A DNA stretch of 64,000 nucleotides from Microbulbifer salipaludis (GTDB lineage Bacteria; Pseudomonadota; Gammaproteobacteria; Pseudomonadales; Cellvibrionaceae). The number at the start of each line of letters is the position of its first letter. Position 1 is the stretch's first letter. The position numbers and the translations under genes were made by a program. Below the pieces are notes generated by a model. That model had not been told where the DNA came from. It saw only the letters and a list, made by a program, of their open reading frames with translations, and made no database searches. Below, piece by piece: positions 44,863 to 53,672 of this stretch. The stretch covers positions 868,001-932,000 of the forward strand of contig NZ_JAEKJR010000002.1 in NCBI RefSeq assembly GCF_017303155.1. Direction: 5' to 3'.

Positions 44863-46512
44863 TTACGGTGCGGTGATCTCGATCACGGTAGGGCCTTTGC
44901 GTTTGAAGGCTTCCGCTACCGCTTCGCACAGTTGTTCCGGCCGCTCGATGCGACACCCTTCGGCGCCGAAGGACCGTGCCAGTGCGACGAAGTCCGGTGC
45001 GCGCAGGTTCACACCCTCCTGTTCCACTGCGGCGTCGTCCATGAAATCGCGAATTTCACCGTAGCCGCTGTTATTCCATACCAAGATGGGCAATGCCAGC
45101 TGCTGCTCGACGGCTGCAGCCAGTTCACCCAGGGTGAACATGATGCCGCCGTCGCCGATCAGTCCGATCACCGGGCGCGGGCTGGCGAGGGCCGCACCGA
45201 TGGCTGCCGGTAGGGCAAAGCCCAGGGTGCCGTAGCCGGTGGTACAGGTGATGTGGCTGCGCGGCTGGTGTAATGGCAGCGCGTGATTGGTGTTATAGGC
45301 CAGCTGTGTGGAGTCGGTTACCAGAATGCCGTCTTTGGGCAGGGCGTCGCGCAGTGCAAGCACCCAGGGAAAGCGTCCCTCCGAACCGGGCCACCACTCA
45401 CTACGACAGGTGTGTCGCAGGGACTCCACTTCGGCAGCGGCCGTTTGGCGGCGGGATTCGCCCGCGTCGGGCACACCGGCTGCGAGCGCCTGCAGGGTCG
45501 CCCCGGCATCCGCGCAGATGGCAAGATCCGGCTGCGCATTGCACACCAGTTGTGCCGGGTCGATGTCGACCCGGATCAGTTTGCCGCTGAAGCGGTAATT
45601 TTCGCGCACCAGGTTACGGTCGGTTTCCGAGAGTTCCGTGGCAATCGCCAGCACGACATCCGCCGCTTCGACGCGTTCGCGCACACAGTCAAAGCTCAGG
45701 TTGGCGCCGCCACACAGAGGATGTTGCTCGTCAACGATGCCTTTGGCGGCGAGGGATTCGAACACCGGCGCTGCCAGTTTTTCTGCCAGCTCGGTAGCGG
45801 GCCTGGCGCAGTGCTGGGCGCCGCCGCCGAGCAGGATCACCGGGCTTTTTGCGGCCGTTAGCCACTTGGTCGCTGTCGCAACCGCCTCACTCCCGGCGCC
45901 TGGAAGGCTGGGAGCGGGTGCGGCCTGGTATGCATCGAGCTGCCCCGGCATGGGTGCGGGGAACAGGTCGATCGGAATTTCGATATGTACCGGCCCCGGT
46001 CGTCCACCGCGCATGAGCTGGAAGGCGCGGGCGAGTGTCTCGGGCAATTGTTCGGCACTGGTCAGCGCGTGTTGCCAGATGCAGAAGCCGCGGCTCACAT
46101 CCTGCTGGCGCGGCAGCTCGTGTAGCCGGCCGCGCCCCATACCCAGGTCCTCGCGGCGATTGACGGCACTGATGACCAGCATGGGAATGGAATCGGAGTA
46201 GGCCTGGGCCATAGCCGTGGCAGCGTTGGTTACCCCGGGGCCGGTGATCAGAAAACACACGCCCGGTTTGCCCGTTGCACGCGCGAAGCCGTCTGCCATA
46301 AAAGCCGCGCCCTGTTCGTGGCGCGGAGTGATATGGGTCAAGCCGCTGCCCGGTAATCCCCGGTACAGTTCAATGGTGTGGACGCCGGGGATACCGAATA
46401 CGGTATCAACGCCGTATTGACGGAGCAGGTGCATCAGCACCTGGGCACAAGAGGGGCTATGGGTTTCTCGTGGGGTCTGTGGAGATTTTGTGTGATTGTC
46501 AGTCGCTTGCAT
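44863..46512 (-). CDS. TPP-dependent decarboxylase, AruI-like (5-guanidino-2-oxopentanoate decarboxylase)
   Basis: 549 residues, acetolactate-synthase-like three-domain TPP enzyme. Activating Glu66 in HITPRHEQGAAFMADGFAR, and the Mg-TPP motif GLIGDGGIMF with NNSGYGEIRD. The N-terminal pattern VFGIPGVHTIELYRGL is that of Pseudomonas AruI in the arginine transaminase pathway. No arginine:pyruvate transaminase (aruH) is in the window, so assignment is homology plus the aldehyde dehydrogenase neighbour; generic acetolactate synthase is less likely (no small subunit gene). Confidence 0.82.
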   Translation of the reverse strand: MQATDNHTKSPQTPRETHSPSCAQVLMHLLRQYGVDTVFGIPGVHTIELYRGLPGSGLTHITPRHEQGAAFMADGFARATGKPGVCFLITGPGVTNAATAMAQAYSDSIPMLVISAVNRREDLGMGRGRLHELPRQQDVSRGFCIWQHALTSAEQLPETLARAFQLMRGGRPGPVHIEIPIDLFPAPMPGQLDAYQAAPAPSLPGAGSEAVATATKWLTAAKSPVILLGGGAQHCARPATELAEKLAAPVFESLAAKGIVDEQHPLCGGANLSFDCVRERVEAADVVLAIATELSETDRNLVRENYRFSGKLIRVDIDPAQLVCNAQPDLAICADAGATLQALAAGVPDAGESRRQTAAAEVESLRHTCRSEWWPGSEGRFPWVLALRDALPKDGILVTDSTQLAYNTNHALPLHQPRSHITCTTGYGTLGFALPAAIGAALASPRPVIGLIGDGGIMFTLGELAAAVEQQLALPILVWNNSGYGEIRDFMDDAAVEQEGVNLRAPDFVALARSFGAEGCRIERPEQLCEAVAEAFKRKGPTVIEITAP

Positions 46513-46742
46513 GGGGGATATCCCGGCTCACTCAAAGATGGATTGTTATCAGGATTGCGTCGCAGACTAACGGGCGCAATACGGCCCTGCAAGTGCCCGC
46601 AGAGTCTGCGTTTCCGTTGCAGAAAACGCCGGATAATTGAGTGTAGTCACCGACTGCGGCGGGGAAAATTGCGCAAATTGGGATTTGGCACGCAACTGCG
46701 TAAACTTGTAGGTAACCTTTTTTAAGAATCAGCGGTAAGGAT

Positions 46743-47390
46743 ATGACAGCGATGGAAATTGATCAGTGGCGAAGAGAGTATGTGCAGGGTGGGCTTCAGC
46801 GCAGTGATCTGGCAGAGAGTCCGGTTGAGCAGTTTGAGGCATGGCTTGGTGAAGTGGTAAAGGCCGGTATTTCCGACCCGAGCGCCATGTGCCTGAGCAC
46901 CGCCGATGCCAGTGGTCAGCCCTCTCAGCGGATTGTTCTGTTAAAGGGCTTCGATGCGCGTGGGTTTGTTTTTTATACCAACCTGAAAAGCCAGAAAGCG
47001 TGGGACATTGCTGCCAACCCCAAAGTTTCTCTTTTATTCCCCTGGCATTTCCTTGATCGCCAGGTGATTGTCCGCGGCGTTGCAGAGCCGTTGAGTGACA
47101 CCGAAGCGGATGAGTACTTCAGCAGTCGCCCGCGAGACAGCCAGATCGCGGCGTGGGCATCCCACCAGAGTGATGCGATTGTTTCTCGGCAAGTGCTGGA
47201 GGAGGGCTTCGAAACCTTCCGGCAGAAGTTCGACGGCCAGGATGTTCCCCGCCCGGAATTCTGGGGTGGCTACCGAGTGGAGCCTCACGCGGTAGAGTTC
47301 TGGCAGGGGCGGGCTTCCCGGCTGCACGATCGTTTTGTCTATCGCTCCATGGAAGGTGGGGACTGGCAGATCGAGCGCTTGAGTCCCTGA
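46743..47390 (+). CDS. pdxH: Pyridoxamine 5'-phosphate oxidase
   Basis: 215 residues, FMN-dependent. Oxidises pyridoxine/pyridoxamine phosphate to PLP. Typical segments: MCLSTADASGQPSQRIVLLKGFD, FVFYTNLKSQKAWDIAANP, and the C-terminal FWGGYRVEPHAVEFWQGRASRLHDR. Length matches E. coli. Stands alone, divergent from the decarboxylase gene. Confidence 0.96.
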   Translation: MTAMEIDQWRREYVQGGLQRSDLAESPVEQFEAWLGEVVKAGISDPSAMCLSTADASGQPSQRIVLLKGFDARGFVFYTNLKSQKAWDIAANPKVSLLFPWHFLDRQVIVRGVAEPLSDTEADEYFSSRPRDSQIAAWASHQSDAIVSRQVLEEGFETFRQKFDGQDVPRPEFWGGYRVEPHAVEFWQGRASRLHDRFVYRSMEGGDWQIERLSP

Positions 47391-47935
47391 GCGCTACTAC
47401 ACAACCGGCTTAAGCAAGCGATGCGTCCTGTGTCGCTTGCCCGATTTTCCAGATTTTTCCTTTTGTTTTCGGGTTTTGCCGGTGCCTCACGCCTGTTTCA
47501 TACGGAATGGCTGCGTTCAGGTTATTCCTCGGGCGAATGCCGGTTATTCAGCGAATGGATTGCGTACCGGGGCGGGCGTGTTACCTAAGGGAGCAAACCA
47601 GAGCGGGCCGATACGACTGGCGGAAGCGGAGGTGGAATTAGGGAACAAACTTTAATTGTCTTTTTTGTGACGCTCGGGTCACCGCATTGTTGCGAGAATT
47701 TCGTTATTACGTTTCGCATGCTGGCTCATTGATAGAATTAATCGCTGAAAAAAATTCGCTTTTTAAATGGAAAAACCTCTTGTAGTCTTTCCCTGACCGG
47801 CTCCGTTAAGGGGCGGGAAGGATGACAGTGCGGTTGCGGGTCGGATCGCGATAGTAAGCGGTGATGCGCGGTGCCGGCTGCGGTTGTCCTGTTGCAGAAA
47901 CACATAAAAATAACTCAGTGCAATGGAGAGAAAAC
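47391..47935. other. Intergenic region upstream of the TonB receptor
   Basis: 545 bp without a convincing gene. Contains the pdxH terminator (47414-47460) and a GTGAC/GTCAC palindrome at 47667-47682. No Fur-box-like sequence is seen, so iron control of the receptor is not supported. TTGATA at 47729-47734 could be a -35 element, but no good -10 partner was found. Confidence 0.5.
47414..47460 (+). terminator. Probable terminator after pdxH
   Basis: GCAAGCGA/TCGCTTGC (8 bp, 11-nt loop, 47414-47440) followed by T-rich ATTTTCCAGATTTTTCC, 23 bp after the stop. Confidence 0.5.
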
Positions 47936-50236
47936 ATGGGAAGTCAATCTGACGCGTTTAGCGTAAATCCCCCTCGTGCAAATACGGCGACTAACAAGCG
48001 CAGCAGCCTGGTGCTGGCCTCTGCCTGTTCTTTCGCGGCCATGTCATTGGCCTGCGGTGTGGGCAGCGCACAGGCGGCGGCTGGAGAAGGCTCTGTCAGT
48101 ACTTTGATGGAAGAGGTACAGGTGACCGCACGGAAACGCGCGGATGCCGAAAAACTGCAGGAGGTGCCGGTAGCGGCCACAGCCTACTCCGGCGATCAGC
48201 TGGAGGCCTTGCAGACACGCGATCTGCAGAGCCTGTCTTTCAAGATGCCGAACGTCCAGCTGGAAGATATCGGCACCGTAAAAAATACCGCAAACTTTAC
48301 CGTGCGCGGATTGGGCGTCAACAGCTCGATTCCTTCCATTGATCCCACCGTCGGCGTATTTGTTGACGGTATGTACATGGGGGTGAACGCCGGTGTGGTC
48401 ACCGACATGTTCGACCTCGAGGGCATTGAAGTTCTGCGCGGCCCGCAGGGGCTCCTGTTCGGACGCAATGTGACCGGTGGTGCCGTGGTGATCAAGACCG
48501 CGCGCCCCACGGAAGAGTTCTCCAGCAAATTTAAGCTGTCCACGACAGACAACCTCGATACGGTTGCTGCGGCAACGGTAAACGGCGCTATTTCCGAGCG
48601 CGTCAACGGCCGCCTCACCGCCTACTACAACAATGACCAGGGCTGGTTTGAAAATGTTTACACCGGCAACGATGAGGCCGGTGGTTCCGATACCTGGTTT
48701 ATTCGCCCGAGCTTCAGTGTTGCGTTGAGCGAGTCGTCCGAGCTGCTGGTGCGTATGGAGCACGGCCGTATGGATGCCGCAGGAGCGGTGGCACAGAACC
48801 GCGGAGAGCTCGCGCCGAACTTCCCTTTATATGCGCTGTTTGGTGTGGATGTGTCTGACTGGGATAACAGCGACGGCTCTTTCCAGGTGGCACAGAACGA
48901 AGAGGGCTTCCAGGAAGACGAGTGGTCGCAGGTCATTACCGAGTACAACCAGGATGTCGCCTTCGGTGATGGCACCATCACCAATATCCTGGCCTGGCGC
49001 GAGTACGCTGCGACAGGTCTGGCCGATATCGACTCTTTGCCGATCACCGCCTTCCACGCGGCCACCAGCATTGACCAGAGCCAGATCAGTAACGAGCTGC
49101 GCTACGCCGGACGCTTTGGTGCCACCGCCGTGACCACCGGACTCTACTGGTTCAGCCAGGATCTGTCCTATTACGAAAACCGCCTGTTGCCACTGAATGG
49201 TCTGGATATCACCGGTGGTGGTGAGCAGGAGCACACCGCAATGGGTGTATTCGCGCAGGCGGATATCGACCTGAACGAGTCCTGGGTGCTGACCCTGGGT
49301 GGCCGCTACTCGGTGGAAGACAAGGATGCGCAGGTAGCAACCATCAACCCGGTGGTGGTCGGCAATACCCAGTGTAACCAGACTGGTTGCGCTTTCTATG
49401 ACTTCAATGACAGTGAATCCTGGAGTGCCTTCACCCCGAAAGTGGGCCTGCAGTGGAACCTGAGCGATGATGCGCAGCTGTACAGCTACTGGACCAAGGG
49501 CTTCCGCAGCGGTGGTTACAACATGCGTAATACCGGTCTGCTGTACCAGCCGGGCCCAACCGATCAGGAAGAGCAGACGACCTTTGAAATCGGCGGTAAG
49601 GCAGAGTGGTTCGATGGCCGTTTACGCACCAATATGGCCCTGTTCCATAACACCATCGACGATATGCAGCGCGAAGAAAACCTGGCAGACCCGGTCTTCT
49701 CGGTAGTGCAGTACATTCGCAACACCGCAGACGCCACCATTCAGGGTGCGGAGCTTGAGGCGATGGCCGTCGCCAGCGATAACCTGCTGTTTACTGCGAA
49801 TATCGGTTACGTGGATGGCGCCTACGACAGTGTGCGTGGGGACATCAGCGGCGATGGCCTGGTCGATGCGACAGACCTCGGTCTGGATATTCCCCGCCTG
49901 GCCCCCTGGACCTACGGTGTCGGTGTCGTGCACGATCTGCAGCTGGGTAACCTCGGGGTGCTGACCTCGCGCATTAACTTCAATCATCGGGATGCCGCGC
50001 CGTATACCGATAACAATCGCGGTATGCTGTCCGAAGCCGACATGCTGGACCTGAGCTTTGGTTTCGTACCGGATTCCGGCAATTACCGCCTGGCGCTGTT
50101 TGGCAAGAACATGCTGGACGAGGTGACGGAAGGCAACAATACGCAGTTGCCCCCTACCTTGGGTGGTGCGGGTGCGAGCTTTACACCGCTTAATAAAGGC
50201 CGTGTTATGGGTGTGGAATTGACCTACGATCTGTAA
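47936..50236 (+). CDS. TonB-dependent outer-membrane receptor
   Basis: 766 residues. N-terminal extended signal region, TonB-box-like EEVQVTARKR, plug domain (VPVAATAYSGDQLEAL through GLLFGRNVTGGAVVIKT) and a 22-strand barrel. Pattern fits the iron-complex or carbohydrate receptors common in marine gammaproteobacteria; substrate unknown, and no siderophore or sugar genes are adjacent. GGAGAG lies 6 nt before the ATG. A strong terminator follows. Confidence 0.92.
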   Translation: MGSQSDAFSVNPPRANTATNKRSSLVLASACSFAAMSLACGVGSAQAAAGEGSVSTLMEEVQVTARKRADAEKLQEVPVAATAYSGDQLEALQTRDLQSLSFKMPNVQLEDIGTVKNTANFTVRGLGVNSSIPSIDPTVGVFVDGMYMGVNAGVVTDMFDLEGIEVLRGPQGLLFGRNVTGGAVVIKTARPTEEFSSKFKLSTTDNLDTVAAATVNGAISERVNGRLTAYYNNDQGWFENVYTGNDEAGGSDTWFIRPSFSVALSESSELLVRMEHGRMDAAGAVAQNRGELAPNFPLYALFGVDVSDWDNSDGSFQVAQNEEGFQEDEWSQVITEYNQDVAFGDGTITNILAWREYAATGLADIDSLPITAFHAATSIDQSQISNELRYAGRFGATAVTTGLYWFSQDLSYYENRLLPLNGLDITGGGEQEHTAMGVFAQADIDLNESWVLTLGGRYSVEDKDAQVATINPVVVGNTQCNQTGCAFYDFNDSESWSAFTPKVGLQWNLSDDAQLYSYWTKGFRSGGYNMRNTGLLYQPGPTDQEEQTTFEIGGKAEWFDGRLRTNMALFHNTIDDMQREENLADPVFSVVQYIRNTADATIQGAELEAMAVASDNLLFTANIGYVDGAYDSVRGDISGDGLVDATDLGLDIPRLAPWTYGVGVVHDLQLGNLGVLTSRINFNHRDAAPYTDNNRGMLSEADMLDLSFGFVPDSGNYRLALFGKNMLDEVTEGNNTQLPPTLGGAGASFTPLNKGRVMGVELTYDL

Positions 50237-50253
50237 GCGACCTTTGGTAGAAG

Positions 50254-50280
50254 AGCCCGGCTTTGCCGGGCTTTTTTTTT
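50254..50280 (+). terminator. Intrinsic terminator after the TonB receptor gene
   Basis: Perfect 8-bp stem AGCCCGGC/GCCGGGCT with TTT loop and nine T residues, 17 bp after the stop. Confidence 0.95.
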
Positions 50281-50330
50281 GCCATAAAAATTAGCTACAG
50301 TCTGCCTGCAGAAATGGAGTGGGAGAGCGA

Positions 50331-51329
50331 ATGAATAGCAGAAAGAAAACCATGCGATATGTGGATTTACGGGAACATGGTGGGCCTGAAACACTGTTCA
50401 TCGCCGAGGGCGAAATACCGGTGGCCGGAGATGGTGAGGTATTGATCCGGGTCACTGCCGCCGGCGTCAATCGTCCGGACATCGTACAGCGTGCGGGTTT
50501 CTATCCGCCGCCGGCTGGCGCTTCACCGGTGCTCGGGCTGGAAGTGGCCGGTGACGTGGTTGCGGTTGGGCCGGGTGTACAGCGCTGGAACGTCGGAGAT
50601 CGTGTCTGTGCTCTGACCAATGGCGGTGGCTATGCGGAATATGCACTGGCCCCCGAGGGGCAATGCTTGCCAGTGCCCTTTGGACTGACGGATACCGAGG
50701 CGGCGGCGCTGCCGGAAACCTTTTTCACCGTGTGGAGCAATCTGGTACAGCGTGCCGAACTGCGTGCCGGCGAGGTGCTGCTGGTGCATGGGGGCTCATC
50801 CGGTATTGGCACCAGTGCGATACAAATCGCTGCGAATTTGGGGGCGCGGGTATTCGCTACCGCAGGCAGTGCTGAGAAGTGCGCGGCCTGTGAGCGATTG
50901 GGGGCGGAACGGGCGATCAATTACCGCGAGCAGGATTTTGTAGAGGAAATCCATGCGGCCACCGAGGGCAGGGGAGCGGACGTCATTCTGGATATGGTGG
51001 GTGGCGACTACGTCAATCGGAATATCCAGTGCGCCGCCCTCAATGGTCGCATCGTCAATATTGCCTTCCTTGCAGGCGCAAAGGTGGAGGTCAATATGCT
51101 ACCGGTGATGCTGAAGCGCCTGACACTGACCGGTTCCACCCTGCGCCCCCAGTCTTTGGCGATGAAAGCGGCGATTGCCCGGGAGCTGGAGTCGCTGGTG
51201 TGGCCGCTGATCGAGGCGGGCAAAATTCACCCGCAGTTGGCTGCCACGTTTGCGCTGCAAGACGTGGCGGACGCACATCGACTGATGGAGTCGGGCCGGC
51301 ATATCGGCAAGATTGTATTGACGCCATAA
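50331..51329 (+). CDS. NAD(P)H quinone oxidoreductase, PIG3/zeta-crystallin type
   Basis: 332 residues, zinc-free medium-chain reductase. GroES-like N-domain (VNRPDIVQRAGFYPPPAGASP) and Rossmann fold (VHGGSSGIGTSAIQIA). ATG at 50331 with GGGAG 5 nt upstream; an earlier in-frame start at 50319 has no site. Its last 239 bp are overlapped antisense by the mltF-like reading frame. Confidence 0.92.
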   Translation: MNSRKKTMRYVDLREHGGPETLFIAEGEIPVAGDGEVLIRVTAAGVNRPDIVQRAGFYPPPAGASPVLGLEVAGDVVAVGPGVQRWNVGDRVCALTNGGGYAEYALAPEGQCLPVPFGLTDTEAAALPETFFTVWSNLVQRAELRAGEVLLVHGGSSGIGTSAIQIAANLGARVFATAGSAEKCAACERLGAERAINYREQDFVEEIHAATEGRGADVILDMVGGDYVNRNIQCAALNGRIVNIAFLAGAKVEVNMLPVMLKRLTLTGSTLRPQSLAMKAAIARELESLVWPLIEAGKIHPQLAATFALQDVADAHRLMESGRHIGKIVLTP

Positions 51330-53559
51330 TGCCCGGTAATGCCGTATTCCAGGGCGTAGCGGCTTTCGCGGTAATATCACCGGTGGCGACATTGGTGTAG
51401 GCCTGATAGAGCCGGCTGATCTTGCGCACATAGGCGACCGGTTCCGAGCCTCGCACATAGCCATAGCGCGCCTTCTGGAAATAGCGTGGTTCAGAAAGCT
51501 TGAGCATTGCCACCTCGACGTTGTCGAACCAGCGGTTGGGATCCAGGCCGAGCTTTTCCGCCAGGCGCTGAGCATCCAGCAGATGGCCGATCCCCGCGTT
51601 GTAGGAGGCAAGGGTGAACCAGAGTTGCTCAGCTGCAGGCAGTGGGTCTTTAAAGCGGTTGCGGACCCATTCCATATATTTTATGCCCGCCTTGACGTTT
51701 TTTTCCGGGTCGAAGAGTGGTGGCGGATAACCCATATCCTCTCCGGTACGTGGCATGACTTGCATTAACCCCTGAGCGCCCACCGGGGAGACCGCATTCG
51801 GGTTGAAATTACTTTCTTGCCACATTTGCGCCACGATGAGCCGCCAGTCAAAGTTGTGTTCCAGCGACGACTCTTGCACAAGCTTGTCGTAAGGCGACAG
51901 TGCTTCGCCCGGAATTACCCGTGCGGAAATCTTTTGTACCAGGTGTTTATCGGGCTTGAAATAGGCCTCCAGCAGTTTGTCGAACTCCTCGCTACGGCTA
52001 AAGCGTTTGAGAAAGCGGTTGACCTGGCGCAACAGGTCTTCATGCCCCTGTTTTACCATCCATCCCTGTGGCCGTCCCTCGCTCACCTGCAGTCCAATCA
52101 CCAGCTCCGGGCGCAGAGCTGCTTGAATGTCTGCAATGTAGCCGTCCTCGATGGTGGCCTCAAACTCGCCTTCTGCGACCTTGTTCAGGATTTCCTCAAA
52201 TGACATTCGCGCAGGCGCTATCTGGACTTTGACATCCACACCATGCTCGCGCAGCGTGTGCGCAGTCTGAATAAAGGATGAGTAGGCGCGCAGGGTGATA
52301 GTGCGCCCTTTCAGGTCAGCAAGTGTTTCTATTTTTGGCAGCTTGCGATTACTGATGATTTTTTCAGAGGTCTCGATAAAGGGTGAGCTGAATGCTACCC
52401 CGCGATCAATCCGCTGTTGGGTGATGGTGGTAGAGGCCCCGGCGATATCCGCACGACCTTTCACTACCCAGTCCACAAGGCTTTCCTCGTTGGGAACCAC
52501 CACAACCTGCAGTTGCAGCTTGTGCTTATCTGCAAACGCCTTTGCCATTCCGTAGTCAAAACCACGCAGGACGCCCTTCCACAGATAATAACTGGTAGGG
52601 CCGTTATAGGTGGCGAAACGAATGACACCGGATTTTTTTATCGCATACCAGTGGGAGGTTCGCTCTGGAATGGCATTGACTAGCGTGCGGGTTAGAAAGC
52701 TGTTGATCCGGTTCTGCAGTCGAGTGGAATCCTTGCGAATGGCCCAGGCAATATTTTCTGGTGAGCCCACGGTTGCACCCTCTTGCAAATCATCGCGATA
52801 TTTGAGCGTTTCCTCGGCCAGGTTCTTGTGCAAAATGGTAACGGCATTGTCGGACTCCGCAACCATATCAAACAGGGTGTCTCGCTCCTGGGTGAGGTAC
52901 ACCTCCCGCACCGAGAGTCCGGCTTGCGGGTGTTCCGCAACCAGTGTGTGTGCCAGGGTCGCGTACGTGCTGCCCGCGAGGACGATAAATTCCGTTCCCT
53001 TAAGATTTTCGATATTGCTGATGTCCGGCCCGTTCTTACCGGAAATCAGTACGTCGGACGTCTGTAGAATGGGAATGCTGAATGCGACGATTTCTTTGCG
53101 CTCTGGGGTGATGCTTATATTTTCCGCCACCACATCCGCTTCGCCATCATTCACCATCTGTAAGGCTTGCTCAGGGGTTTGCGCGACAAGCCAGCGTGTG
53201 GCAACACCGATTCGCTTGGCAAAGTCCTCGCCCATTTGGCGGTGTGTCTGGTTGACGATGGCTTCGCGGGGGAGTATTGGCTGGTTGTCGCCGGTCAGGC
53301 TGACGAAGCGGATCACGCCGCGATCCTTGATGGCTTTCAGGTCACCTTTATCGATGTAATGATTAGGGTCGGCGTCGCCGGATTCGGCGGTTGTGGATTC
53401 ATTGCTGGTAGGCTGGCTGGCGTCGGTCCCGGCTGATGAGGAGCCGGGACCTGTATTCCCGCGGTTGCACGCAACAAGGCAGAGCGCGATAAATAGCGCA
53501 AAAAAAATAGCGGACGGTCGACTTAATGAGATTGCCTGAGCTGGGCTGCCTTTTTCCAT
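51091..53559 (-). CDS. MltF-like lytic transglycosylase with two solute-binding-type domains
   Basis: 822 residues as read. Lipoprotein signal (ALFIALCLVAC), two tandem SBP_bac_3 domains (about 80-300 and 305-540: IRFVSLTGDNQPIL and IRFATYNGPTSYYLW), and a C-terminal SLT transglycosylase domain with catalytic Glu582 (MWQESNFNPNAVSPVGAQGLMQVMP). E. coli MltF has one such binding domain. Residues after about 743 are read antisense to the oxidoreductase gene and look unlike the family, so the natural stop may have been lost. Cleaves peptidoglycan between MurNAc and GlcNAc. Confidence 0.88.
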   Translation of the reverse strand: MEKGSPAQAISLSRPSAIFFALFIALCLVACNRGNTGPGSSSAGTDASQPTSNESTTAESGDADPNHYIDKGDLKAIKDRGVIRFVSLTGDNQPILPREAIVNQTHRQMGEDFAKRIGVATRWLVAQTPEQALQMVNDGEADVVAENISITPERKEIVAFSIPILQTSDVLISGKNGPDISNIENLKGTEFIVLAGSTYATLAHTLVAEHPQAGLSVREVYLTQERDTLFDMVAESDNAVTILHKNLAEETLKYRDDLQEGATVGSPENIAWAIRKDSTRLQNRINSFLTRTLVNAIPERTSHWYAIKKSGVIRFATYNGPTSYYLWKGVLRGFDYGMAKAFADKHKLQLQVVVVPNEESLVDWVVKGRADIAGASTTITQQRIDRGVAFSSPFIETSEKIISNRKLPKIETLADLKGRTITLRAYSSFIQTAHTLREHGVDVKVQIAPARMSFEEILNKVAEGEFEATIEDGYIADIQAALRPELVIGLQVSEGRPQGWMVKQGHEDLLRQVNRFLKRFSRSEEFDKLLEAYFKPDKHLVQKISARVIPGEALSPYDKLVQESSLEHNFDWRLIVAQMWQESNFNPNAVSPVGAQGLMQVMPRTGEDMGYPPPLFDPEKNVKAGIKYMEWVRNRFKDPLPAAEQLWFTLASYNAGIGHLLDAQRLAEKLGLDPNRWFDNVEVAMLKLSEPRYFQKARYGYVRGSEPVAYVRKISRLYQAYTNVATGDITAKAATPWNTALPGIMASIQSCRYAGPTPSVDVRPPRLAAQTWQPTAGEFCPPRSAATPATPAPGQSPLSSPKTGGAGWNRSVSGASASPVAY

Positions 53560-53672
53560 AGTTACTTCCGAAGACCGGGTTGAGCACTATGTTAAGGTCT
53601 GACAGGCAATATCCGCTTATTAATCCTCATTGCCACTTACAAGCGTGAGGCAATCGCGGGTGCCCCGGGCGC

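Noticed and set aside
47666..47682. CRP site upstream of the TonB receptor (TGTGA ... TCAC)
   Set aside because: The half-sites are 8 bp apart instead of 6 and the flanks do not fit the consensus.
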